From NCBI GenBank assembly GCA_016705005.1, contig JADIZB010000004.1, forward strand, positions 186,001 through 250,000: a stretch of 64,000 bases of DNA, read 5' to 3'. This document shows positions 33,863 to 42,267 of this stretch, in pieces (positions within the stretch are counted from its first letter, which is position 1; each line of letters starts with the position of its first letter). The notes below the pieces were generated by a model. The model did no database searches. It had not been told where the DNA came from and worked only from the letters and a program-made list of their open reading frames with translations. This DNA comes from Bacteroidales bacterium (GTDB lineage Bacteria > Bacteroidota > Bacteroidia > Bacteroidales > Lentimicrobiaceae). The position numbers and the translations under genes are program-made.

Positions 33863-34777
33863 TTAGGGACAACGGATCATCTTTCTGTTTGCAATCCTGT
33901 TGTTTTTATCAACAATGGTCAATATATAAGTCCCCCGGCTAAGTCCGGAAATGATGAAATTTTCCGGATTATGGATTTGCTTCTGAAAAACAATATTTCC
34001 TGCCATGTCGGTAACGCGGATTTCATCAATATCATCGGGCTTTAAAACACCGACCGTAAATGAACCATTGGAAGGATTCGGATAAATCTTTACAGCTTCA
34101 ATTTCTGATTTCTGACCATTTATTGAAGTAATGAGCAGGCACTCCGATGAGGTTTCAGGATACAGTGATACCCCGTTCAGACTGAAACAATTGATCTCAT
34201 AGTATGCCATATCGGTCATACAACCCGGAGAGGGTTGCAACAGGCCGTAATTTGATCCGACTCCTTCAATCCATTGAATATTATAGCATGGATTGATAAG
34301 CCAGCGCTTGCGGTAACTGTCGCCAACCAGCACCGAATCAACCTCCTGAACAACATCTGTTGTTCCCCATTCCTGTTGCAGGTAACCCTTTACAGTATCG
34401 CCCGGATTCATAGAAAAATCATACAGTAACTGTTCCACTGTAAGAGCCGGTGGAATAAAGTACACCTTTCTATCCGGAATATCCTGACGGAAAGCACCTT
34501 TATAACCGGGATAATTCTGCTGGGTACAAGAACCTGAAATATTGGTAAACTTTACGAAGGGCGTAAACAACTTACGATAGGTCTGACCATTTATGAGGGT
34601 ATCACCGGTAATGGCAATTGAATACTTTTCATCCGACCAGCCTCCCAAAAAGCACATTCCCTGCGACATATCAATATTCCAGCAGGCATTGCTGTCAGGG
34701 AAAGGATGGTAAACCGATGTTTGTGATTTAGCCGCAATCACAGAAAGTATTGAGATGATCAAAAGAAGCTTTTTCAT
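33863..34777 (-). CDS. Secreted protein with T9SS type A sorting domain
   Basis: A 304-residue exported protein. The natural start is the ATG at 34777 (MKKLLLIISILSVIAAKSQ, a signal peptide), not the upstream frame extension to 34885. The C-terminus is the type A sorting domain: KIYPNPSNGSFTV, DMAGNIVF and SGLSRGTYILTIVD. The middle, with several Cys residues, is not recognised. It is a likely substrate of the GldFG/T9SS-associated surface export. Confidence 0.82.
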   Translation of the reverse strand: MKKLLLIISILSVIAAKSQTSVYHPFPDSNACWNIDMSQGMCFLGGWSDEKYSIAITGDTLINGQTYRKLFTPFVKFTNISGSCTQQNYPGYKGAFRQDIPDRKVYFIPPALTVEQLLYDFSMNPGDTVKGYLQQEWGTTDVVQEVDSVLVGDSYRKRWLINPCYNIQWIEGVGSNYGLLQPSPGCMTDMAYYEINCFSLNGVSLYPETSSECLLITSINGQKSEIEAVKIYPNPSNGSFTVGVLKPDDIDEIRVTDMAGNIVFQKQIHNPENFIISGLSRGTYILTIVDKNNRIANRKMIRCP

Positions 34778-34933
34778 TGGGACCTTTGTTGGTATGTTTA
34801 CAGCCTTAAAAACCTGTCTCCTGCTATTATCGGAGCCATCATTCAAAGTTACACCAACATTTTCATTCTGCTTACAATCCTGCAACTATTTAAAGAAAAT
34901 ACTGATCTTTTTCAATCCTGTAAGATACATATT

Positions 34934-35566
34934 CTATTTAGTCAATCTGGCTTTAATCATTTCAATCAGATTGTCAGAAACAGACGATTGTTGTAATTCT
35001 GAAATATCATATTTATCAGGGGTAAATAGTTCCATTAACTTCTCCAATTCAATTTCAGGTTTCAGTTTATTAAATTCAATACCATCTGCTTTTGCATTAT
35101 AAAAGGCGGCAACCCTCAATAAATATTTAAATACTTTGAATAAGATCTGGACTAAAAAGATAAGAAGCACAGAGGCGCCAATCCTTATAGTCAGACTTGA
35201 GGTAAGATAACTATCCTCATTGTTCAGTTTTTCCACCGGAGGAAAAACGAGCAGGTAAAAACCGATGAGTATCACCAGGATAGTAAAGAAGAAAATCGCA
35301 ACAGAAATATTGTTAAACAGCACTGCTCTCAGCCTGATTTTCTTTACCAGGGATTCAATGGTTTTATTCGCATCATACTCCCGGTTATCAAAGATAATGA
35401 GTGGAATCAGTTTAAATGGTATTACGAGAATCAGGCCGGCGATTACAATTAACGCCGTCAGGTAGCTTAAAATATTGCTCAGGAAACTGTCTGAGATCAA
35501 AAAATGGTTGGTAAGCATGGCGATCATCGACAGCCCTATGAGTATAATTCCGATTGCTTTTTTCAT
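34934..35566 (-). CDS. Hypothetical membrane protein, four helices
   Basis: A 210-residue protein that I do not recognise. It has about four membrane helices: near the N-terminus (IILIGLSMIAMLTN), LTALIVIAGLILVIPFKLIPLII, ISVAIFFFTILVILIGFYLLVF, and IGASVLLIFLVQILFKVFKY. A charged cytosolic tail of about 60 residues follows. It lies upstream of the T9SS protein on the same strand, with about 155 bases between them, but a shared role is not apparent. Confidence 0.6.
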   Translation of the reverse strand: MKKAIGIILIGLSMIAMLTNHFLISDSFLSNILSYLTALIVIAGLILVIPFKLIPLIIFDNREYDANKTIESLVKKIRLRAVLFNNISVAIFFFTILVILIGFYLLVFPPVEKLNNEDSYLTSSLTIRIGASVLLIFLVQILFKVFKYLLRVAAFYNAKADGIEFNKLKPEIELEKLMELFTPDKYDISELQQSSVSDNLIEMIKARLTK

Positions 35567-35874
35567 CCTGTAAATTATTCCTGATAAAACTGGTTACTTG
35601 TGCTTGTAATAAAGGAACATCAGAAACTGAATATTGTTCCGGATTTTACTATCATGTTATTCTGTCGGGCAGATCAAAGCAGAAAAGTACACCTTTAGTG
35701 GTGAATGAATAAATCTGACTTTTGCTTCACTAATTATGGATGGTTAAAGCTTCGCATATTACTTCTGCTGATATTCCGCACCTGACAGGTTTTGACATTT
35801 ATCAGGGCGAACCAATCACAAAAAAAAAGCCGCTTGAATTAACAAACGGCTGGTAATCAAATGAATTCCGGCAA
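35567..35874. other. Intergenic region with terminator of the DUF2723 gene
   Basis: About 300 bases with no gene. It holds the DUF2723 terminator near 35818-35853 and must include the promoter of the unknown membrane protein gene, for which only a weak TACTTTTC box is seen. Confidence 0.4.
35818..35853 (-). terminator. Terminator of the DUF2723 gene
   Basis: On the minus strand AGCCGTTTG pairs with CAAGCGGCT (nine pairs, one G-T wobble) around a six-base loop, followed by a long T run. It lies about 20 bases past the stop. Confidence 0.75.
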
Positions 35875-38800
35875 CTATTTGAAAAGATCCTTCAGGTCAT
35901 CAGGAACGATCATTCTCGATTTCAGTTCATCGAGCAGGGCTTTCTGGTTAAAGCGTTCGCCCCACTCCCATATCCTCGACATCACAGCGTAAGCCTGCAT
36001 CTTATCCTCCTGGTAGTAACTGCTGAACTCCGGACTTACAGAATTGTAATAATTCAGGTTTTCGGTATAAACACCAGCGATAGACCGGACAAAATCATTG
36101 GCTTTCTGCGTGGCACCGGCCTGATAATAAACCTCGGCCAGCGGAAGCATAAAATAGTCGAAGGTAATCTTCTTGTTGGGAAATTCAGCGATACAACGGT
36201 CAGCTACTGCGATGGCCTCAGTGTTCTTTCCTTTGCGGACCAGTGCCTGGGCCAGCCTCATAAAATGCTGCTTATGCATCATGGAGTTGCGGAAACTCTC
36301 ACGGTCAACATAAACACCCGGTTGATTCAGGTTGCCCCACCTGCATTTGTTCATCAGGATGTCATAGCTGGCTTTGGTATCAACGCCGCCAAGGCCCGGA
36401 ACAAAATCTTCTGCCAATACGGGGATGAATTTATATACCACTCCAGTCTGATGACAGTATTTATCAACCCCGAGCACCTTACTTTCGCTTGAGGGACTGG
36501 CAAAGTATAATGGCCTTTCCCAATCGTTGCTGGCCAGGAAGTCAAGCAGCATCAGGTCATTTTTATAGAGGTAGTTCGATTTGATCTCCCATTCCACCAC
36601 CGGAACGATGCTGTCGGCCATGTAGGCGGGAACAATCCCGTTTCTCACAGCTTTGGCTGAATCAACCGTCAGCCTTACCTTCCGGGTGGGGAAATAGTTG
36701 ATCCGCTCACCGCTTTGCAGGGTAATTTTGCTCCGGTCGGTCTCATCAGCAATAAAATCAATGATCTCTTTCAGCTCAAACTGCTGTCCCCCGGCCCTGT
36801 CGACAAAAGGAATAAATTCATTCACACCTTTGTTATACTGTTTTGGGGTCAGGGTAAATTTCAGCGGATCGGAATCGTATATCTTCCTTGACAACTGGTG
36901 CACATACCAATCGCCAGAGGCCAGCATATAGTTAACCACCCTGATGTCGGTGCGGATACCTTCCACTTCCTGAGCATACCAGAGTGGAAAAGTATCGTTG
37001 TCACCATTGGTGATCAGCACGGCGTTCCGGTCGCAGGAGTTCAGATAATTGGCGGCAAAGTCACGGGCGGCATATTTATTGGCCCGGTTATGATCGTCCC
37101 AGTTTTCGGCAGCCATGATACCCGGCACCAGAACAACGCAGGCCAGTGTAACAACAGCGGCAGATACAACAGGAGATACCTTTTTACTTAGTGCTTCGTA
37201 AATTGACATCACACCCAGCCCGATCCAGATGGCAAAGGCATAGAAGGAGCCGGCATAGGCATAATCCCTTTCACGCGGCTGGAAAGGCGTTTGGTTCAGG
37301 TAAACCACTATCGCTATCCCGGTCATGAAAAAAAGCAGCCCTACAACCACACCATCCTTATAGTTCCTGTTGAAATGGAACAACATTCCGATCACACCCA
37401 GAATCATGGGTAACAGGTAATATTTGTTGTTGGCAGGACTCTGCATACTTTGGGGAAGGTCGGTCTGTTTTCCGAGTCTCATCTCATCAAGGATGGTAAT
37501 TCCGCTGATCCAGTTGCCATTGCTTACACCACCATGCCCTTCAATGTCGTTCTGCCTTCCGGCAAAATTCCACATGAAATAGCGAAAGTACATATGACCC
37601 AGCTGGTACCTGAAGAAAAACTTCAGGTTTTCGCTGAAAGTGGGCTTCAGAATGGTTTCAGGTTCGCCTTCATTATTGATGGTCTGAACAGGAACACCCT
37701 CTATTTTTGCCCAGCTTTGATAAGCTTTTACATGATTGTCCTGTGAGCTGTACATCCTTGGGAAAATGGTACTGAAATCCCGGCTATAATTCGGTTCCTG
37801 ACCTTTACGCTCATCGGTGATGATGTATTTCCCTTTTTCCGAATCCCTGATATAAACAGGCGTACCGTCACTGTATGGGTTTTTATCGTCGAGCGGAGCA
37901 TTATAATACTGACCGTAAAATATCGGCCAGGAACCATACTGTTCGCGGTTCAGGTATGATAACAGGCTGATGGCATCGTCGGGATTGTTCTCGTTGATGG
38001 GCGTATTGGCATTGGCCCTCAGAACCAGCATCAGGAAAGATGAATAGCCGATGAGGATAAAGGTAAGCGCCAGTATTGCAGTGTTGGCAATGAGTTTGCC
38101 TCTTTTTCGAGTCCAAATAATTCCGAAAACAAGGGCAGCAATAATGAATGTAAAATAGAATATGGTTCCCGAATTGAAAGGAAGTCCGAATTTATTCACA
38201 AATGTCAACTCAAACCTGGCAGAAAGATCCACGACCCAGGGTATGATGATGTACATAATGAAAGACAACAGAAAGATGGAAATGGCTGCCGTAAGGATAG
38301 CCCCTTTGGTTGAAGGTTTATATTTTTTAAAGTAATAGATAAAAGCAATAGCCGGGATGGCCAAAAGGTTAAGCAGATGGACACCGATAGATAACCCAAC
38401 CAGGTAAGCAATAAATACAATCCAGCGGATCGAGTGCTGCTGCTCTGATTGCTCTTCCCATTTCAGGATTGCCCAGAAAACAATGGCGGTAAAGAAAGAA
38501 GACATGGCATATACTTCACCTTCGACGGCCGAAAACCAAAAGGAATCACTGAAGGTATATGCCAGAGCACCTACCAGTCCGCTTCCGAGTATAGCAATGG
38601 TTTGTCCGCTGGTCAATTCAGCATCCTTAACAATCAGCTTTCTGGACATGTGGGTAATGGTCCAGAAAAGAAACAGGATGCTGAAAGCGCTGACTATGGC
38701 CGACATCAGGTTGACCATCATGGCAATTTTCTGCGGATCACCAAAGGCGAACAGCGAGAAAAACCGGCCTGCCATCTGAAAAAGGGGAGCTCCCGGTGGA

Positions 38801-38949
38801 TGGCCAACCTGGAGTTTAAAGGCGGTTGCTATGTATTCACCGCAATCCCACCAACTGGCAGTTGGTTCGAGTGTCAGAGTATAAACTACTGCGGCAACAA
38901 AGAAACTAAACCAGCCGAGTAAGTTGTTAAGCTGTTTGAAATTTTTCAT
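35875..38949 (-). CDS. DUF2723 membrane protein (TMEM260-like protein O-mannosyltransferase family)
   Basis: A 1024-residue protein. The first 600 residues hold about twelve hydrophobic helices with the DUF2723 opening LEPTASWWDCGEYIATAFKLQVGHPPGAP, where the Asp-Cys-Gly-Glu motif is the likely catalytic site of a GT-C fold. The last 350 residues are soluble and end in TPR-like helices (AQALVRKGKNTEAIAVADRCI). Human TMEM260, of the same family, is a protein O-mannosyltransferase, so this may take part in general O-glycosylation of exported proteins, known in Bacteroidota. No glycan genes flank it. Confidence 0.85.
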   Translation of the reverse strand: MKNFKQLNNLLGWFSFFVAAVVYTLTLEPTASWWDCGEYIATAFKLQVGHPPGAPLFQMAGRFFSLFAFGDPQKIAMMVNLMSAIVSAFSILFLFWTITHMSRKLIVKDAELTSGQTIAILGSGLVGALAYTFSDSFWFSAVEGEVYAMSSFFTAIVFWAILKWEEQSEQQHSIRWIVFIAYLVGLSIGVHLLNLLAIPAIAFIYYFKKYKPSTKGAILTAAISIFLLSFIMYIIIPWVVDLSARFELTFVNKFGLPFNSGTIFYFTFIIAALVFGIIWTRKRGKLIANTAILALTFILIGYSSFLMLVLRANANTPINENNPDDAISLLSYLNREQYGSWPIFYGQYYNAPLDDKNPYSDGTPVYIRDSEKGKYIITDERKGQEPNYSRDFSTIFPRMYSSQDNHVKAYQSWAKIEGVPVQTINNEGEPETILKPTFSENLKFFFRYQLGHMYFRYFMWNFAGRQNDIEGHGGVSNGNWISGITILDEMRLGKQTDLPQSMQSPANNKYYLLPMILGVIGMLFHFNRNYKDGVVVGLLFFMTGIAIVVYLNQTPFQPRERDYAYAGSFYAFAIWIGLGVMSIYEALSKKVSPVVSAAVVTLACVVLVPGIMAAENWDDHNRANKYAARDFAANYLNSCDRNAVLITNGDNDTFPLWYAQEVEGIRTDIRVVNYMLASGDWYVHQLSRKIYDSDPLKFTLTPKQYNKGVNEFIPFVDRAGGQQFELKEIIDFIADETDRSKITLQSGERINYFPTRKVRLTVDSAKAVRNGIVPAYMADSIVPVVEWEIKSNYLYKNDLMLLDFLASNDWERPLYFASPSSESKVLGVDKYCHQTGVVYKFIPVLAEDFVPGLGGVDTKASYDILMNKCRWGNLNQPGVYVDRESFRNSMMHKQHFMRLAQALVRKGKNTEAIAVADRCIAEFPNKKITFDYFMLPLAEVYYQAGATQKANDFVRSIAGVYTENLNYYNSVSPEFSSYYQEDKMQAYAVMSRIWEWGERFNQKALLDELKSRMIVPDDLKDLFK

Positions 38950-39651
38950 CCTTGATATAAGAATAGGTTAAAAATCACAGAGGCAAGAAGAATAAGAATG
39001 GTATGATACCGGCATTCAGGCAGATCAGACACTTCAGTTCGTACCTCAGGTTCATCAGGCCATTTGCGGGGCGAAGATAATGAATTTGAACAAACTGTAA
39101 TCAAGCACTTATTACGATAAGTGTTAACAGTTCTAAAAATGCAGCGGCGCAATCAGGTTACAGGGATTTTGCAGATATTTTCCAACATGAAACACAAAAC
39201 CTTCCTCTGAATCTGATCCCTTCTGAACTACATTTACAATCATAATCGCCGGTCATTCGGCTTTTAAAAAAGTGGCAGATTAAAGCTCACATATAGCGAT
39301 TTAAATCCTATCAATTTTTCTTTTAACGAATTGCAAGATCCCTGAGAACAAAAAAAGTCACATTTCTCCTACAAGTTAAATGCTATTATCCTGGCATATT
39401 GCACTTTAGGTTCACCAATAGTCTGAGGACCCTTACAACAGGGATATTCATAAAATGAGGAATTCTACAATATTGAATTCCCTTTAACCTCTGTTTACAG
39501 GGGCAGTTCGTTATTTGATGTGCTGGATTATCCCTGATAAAATTATTAACAGCAATGTCAGAACTCAAATCCGATGTTTATGCTATTCTTACATTCTGGA
39601 TAAAAACGAATCCTCAAGAATATCATTTTTGAATAAAAGTATGATCAGTAA

Positions 39652-39675
39652 TATTCTTTAAGTACTTAAGGAATA
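39652..39675. repeat. 24-base near-perfect palindrome
   Basis: TATTCTTTAAGT and ACTTAAGGAATA are inverted copies with one mismatch and no loop. The symmetrical shape fits a dimeric protein-binding site or a decayed repeat; no gene starts nearby. Confidence 0.6.
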
Positions 39676-39699
39676 AACTAATTTCAGAAGGACCGGCCT

Positions 39700-39800
39700 G
39701 GTAAAAATGGCGTTAAAAAATCTGGCAGTCTCGTCAGAAATAGAGCTTGCCTTATGAATTAACCTGACTTTCTGACGAGACCAGATTTTAGCCATTTACT
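39700..39800. repeat. Long imperfect inverted repeat
   Basis: The arm 39700-39740 recurs inverted at 39769-39800 with small insertions; the inner TCTCGTCAGAAA/TTTCTGACGAGA part is exact. The loop is 28 bases. This could be a MITE-like element or a large RNA hairpin. Confidence 0.7.
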
Positions 39801-39867
39801 AAGCCTTGAATTTTAGGCGCAAAATAATCGATTAATAAGTGCGCCTGAAGTCGCTGCGCTCAGTTGG

Positions 39868-39893
39868 GTACCTTTTGTTCAAGCAAAAGGTAC
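39868..39893. repeat. Perfect hairpin GTACCTTTTG/CAAAAGGTAC
   Basis: Ten-base arms around TTCAAG. The sequence resembles a GGTACCTTTTG-type dispersed repeat found between genes in many Bacteroidota. It lacks a T tract directly after it, so it is probably not a terminator. Confidence 0.65.
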
Positions 39894-40217
39894 AGAAGGT
39901 TGAAAAGTGCTCACATGTAAATCGTTGAGGATAAATTTCAACGAAGAAGAGGGCTGATTCCCGGCCTATAAAAAATTAACGTCTAAGGACCATTTGTTGC
40001 GGACTTAGTCAGAAATTCAACCTCCAGCCTGGAACTTAGGATTTTAGTAAATCATAAAGGAGAGAAGGATTTAAAGTTTCTGCTAGATTTCTTTCTATCC
40101 CTAAATGATTAGATATGGTAACATGTCTTTATCAGCACATCAATTACTGAGCAACCCGTTTACAGGCTAAAAATCAAAGTTTTTACCTTCAATATTTCGT
40201 AATCAAAAAAAAATACC

Positions 40218-40225
40218 TATTTTTG
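40218..40225 (+). promoter_or_regulatory. -7 box of the tRNA-Gln transcription unit
   Basis: TATTTTTG followed by C fits TAnnTTTG and lies 21 bases before the tRNA. As no other box appears before rimP, it may also drive rimP-nusA-infB through read-through. Confidence 0.55.
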
Positions 40226-40246
40226 CACACCTTTTAGGGGTAAGTC

Positions 40247-40317
40247 TGTCCGATGGTGTAACGGTAGCACAAGAGATTTTGGTTCTCTCGGTCTAGGTTC
40301 GAACCCTGGTCGGACAA
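40247..40317 (+). tRNA. tRNA-Gln (anticodon TTG)
   Basis: A 71-base cloverleaf. Acceptor arms TGTCCGA and TCGGACA pair fully, the D-arm reads GGTGTAACGGTAGCAC, the anticodon loop TTTTGGT sits on an AGAGA/TCTCT stem, and GGTTCGAACC forms the T-arm. The discriminator is A and CCA is not encoded, so it must be added. The TTG anticodon reads CAA (Gln). It stands upstream of a terminator and rimP. Confidence 0.97.
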
Positions 40318-40377
40318 CTAATATGATCTATTCGTCAACCATGCTTAGGCTGGTATTGATCCGGGCGAAATGATATT

Positions 40378-40406
40378 GAGGGGACTGAATTGTCCCCTCT
40401 TTTATT
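40378..40406 (+). terminator. Terminator or attenuator between tRNA-Gln and rimP
   Basis: GAGGGGAC and GTCCCCTC form a perfect eight-base-pair stem with a six-base loop, followed by TTTTATT. It ends only 12 bases before the rimP ATG, and no promoter is seen between it and the gene, so rimP-nusA-infB transcripts probably read through it. Confidence 0.85.
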
Positions 40407-40418
40407 AAACAGTGAGAA

Positions 40419-40868
40419 ATGATCAACGCAGAAGAAATTCGGAAAACTGTAGAAGAGAAAATTGAAGGCACCGACAAGTTTGTTGTCGAAGTCAAAGTGA
40501 GATCAGGCAACCGCATTGTTGTGCTGCTCGACAGCGACACCAGTCTGAGCATCGATGATTGCATCAAAGTCACCAGACACATTGAATCGGTTTATGACCG
40601 GGAAACCGAGGACTATGACCTGATGGTTTCTTCGGCAGGAATCGACCAGCCATACAGGTTGTTGCGGCAGTACATAAAAAACATTGGTCGCGAAGTCGAA
40701 GTAAGCCTCTCCGACAAGTCCATCTTTACAGGAAAATTGATGGCTGCCGACGAGAATGGCATCAAGGTTTACCGCAAGACCAAAGTCAAAAAAGTTGAAA
40801 CCGAAGAAACAAGGGAGATTCCCTTTTCAGAAATAACCCAAACAAAAGAGGTCATCTCTTTCAAATAA
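40419..40868 (+). CDS. rimP: Ribosome maturation factor RimP
   Basis: A 149-residue RimP, needed for 30S subunit maturation. VLLDSDTSLSIDDCIKVTRHIES and YDLMVSSAGIDQPYRLLRQY are the two conserved signatures of its N-terminal domain; the C-terminal SH3-like domain includes FTGKLMAADENGIKV. It is the first gene of rimP-nusA-infB, a nearly universal bacterial order, with 39 bases before nusA. Confidence 0.95.
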   Translation: MINAEEIRKTVEEKIEGTDKFVVEVKVRSGNRIVVLLDSDTSLSIDDCIKVTRHIESVYDRETEDYDLMVSSAGIDQPYRLLRQYIKNIGREVEVSLSDKSIFTGKLMAADENGIKVYRKTKVKKVETEETREIPFSEITQTKEVISFK

Positions 40869-40907
40869 ATCAATTCATCATCCTTTCTAAAGAACAACCT
40901 TAAGAAA

Positions 40908-42143
40908 ATGGAACATATCAATTTAGTCGAAACTTTCTCCGAATTCAAGGAGTTCAAAAACATCGACCGTGAAACCATGATGCGCATCATCGAAGATGTG
41001 TTCAGGCATATGCTGATTAAAAAACATGGATCGGACGAGAACTTCAATGTGATCGTCAACATCGACAAGGGTGACCTTGAAATATGGAGGAACCGTGAGA
41101 TTGTTGAAGATGGCGCTGTTGAAGATGAAAACAGACAGATTGCCTATTCGGAGGCCATCAAGATTGAGCCCGATTTTGAGGTAGGTGAAGAAGTATCGGA
41201 AGAGATCAGGATGAAGGATTTCGGCAGGCGGGAGATTCTCACCATCCGCCAAAACCTGATGTCGAAGATCCAGGAGTACGAAAAAGACAATATTTTCAAG
41301 AAGTATAAAGAGAAAATCGGTGAGATCATCACAGGGGAAGTATACCAGGTCTGGAAAAAAGAAATACTTGTACTCGATGACGAGTACATTGAGCTGACCC
41401 TTCCGCGTTCAGAACAGATTCCTTCCGATTTTTACAGGAAAGGCGACACCCTGCGTGCAGTGGTTTCTAAGGTTGATATGAGAAACAACACTCCGGTGAT
41501 CGTACTATCGCGTACTTCACCGTCTTTCCTTGAAAGACTTTTCGAAGCTGAAGTTCCTGAAGTATATGACGGGCTGATAACAATACGAAACATCGTCAGG
41601 GTTCCTGGCGAAAGGGCAAAAATCGCCGTTGAAAGCTACGACGACCGCATTGACCCGGTTGGAGCCTGCGTAGGTATGAAAGGTTCGAGGATCCACGGCA
41701 TAGTTCGTGAGCTGAGAAATGAAAACATTGATGTCATTAACTTCACCTCCAATCCTACGCTATACATTACCAGGGCATTGAGTCCTGCAAAGATATCATC
41801 GATATCAATCAACGAAGGCACCAAACGCGCCGATGTATACATGAAACCCGACCAGGTTTCGCTTGCCATCGGTAAAGGCGGATACAACATCAAACTGGCC
41901 AGTAAGCTTACAGGATATGAAATTGATGTTTACAGGGATACTGATTTCGACAATGAAGATGTTGATCTTCAGGAATTTGCTGATGAAATCGATCAGTGGA
42001 TCATCGATGAACTAAAAACCATCGGTTGTGATACTGCGAGAAGTGTTCTCGACCTGAGCACCGAAGAGCTGGTGAACAGAACCGATCTTGAAGAAGAAAC
42101 CATTAAGGAAGTTATCAGGATTCTGCGTGCTGAATTCGAATAG
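40908..42143 (+). CDS. nusA: Transcription termination/antitermination factor NusA
   Basis: A 411-residue NusA. The N-terminal RNA-polymerase-binding domain is followed by an S1 domain (GEIITGEVYQVWKKEILVL), then KH1 and KH2 (DPVGACVGMKGSRIHGIV and LAIGKGGYNIKLASKLTGYEIDV). A single helix-hairpin-helix unit ends the protein, shorter than the two acidic repeats of E. coli NusA. NusA promotes pausing and hairpin termination, so the terminator upstream of rimP could serve autoregulation. Confidence 0.96.
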   Translation: MEHINLVETFSEFKEFKNIDRETMMRIIEDVFRHMLIKKHGSDENFNVIVNIDKGDLEIWRNREIVEDGAVEDENRQIAYSEAIKIEPDFEVGEEVSEEIRMKDFGRREILTIRQNLMSKIQEYEKDNIFKKYKEKIGEIITGEVYQVWKKEILVLDDEYIELTLPRSEQIPSDFYRKGDTLRAVVSKVDMRNNTPVIVLSRTSPSFLERLFEAEVPEVYDGLITIRNIVRVPGERAKIAVESYDDRIDPVGACVGMKGSRIHGIVRELRNENIDVINFTSNPTLYITRALSPAKISSISINEGTKRADVYMKPDQVSLAIGKGGYNIKLASKLTGYEIDVYRDTDFDNEDVDLQEFADEIDQWIIDELKTIGCDTARSVLDLSTEELVNRTDLEEETIKEVIRILRAEFE

Positions 42144-42267
42144 GAGCAGGGAAGAAACTTAGTATTCAATCGGATAAATCCGGAATTCGCAGGGCTTGAA
42201 TAACATTATTAGCGTATTTTTACAGAAAATCCGTAGCAATAAACGGAGCTTAACATCAGATTCCAAT

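Larger units (their letters stand above)
38950..40246. other. 1.3 kb gene-free region
   Basis: No convincing coding frame. A TATCTTCG -7-like box for the DUF2723 gene lies at 39079-39072 on the minus strand. The first 700 bases otherwise show only an imperfect CACTTAT/ATAAGTG dyad at about 39102-39119. The part from 39650 on holds the inverted repeats listed separately, and the end carries the tRNA-Gln promoter. I looked for RNase P, tmRNA and SRP RNA motifs and saw none. Confidence 0.5.

Noticed and set aside
39386..39568. 60-codon minus-strand frame in the gene-free region
   Set aside because: Its composition and product are not protein-like and no promoter or start signal supports it.
42196..42267. 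N-terminal extension of IF-2 from a TTG at 42196
   Set aside because: The ATG at 42268 gives the canonical IF-2 start; the extra 24 residues have no counterpart in the family.
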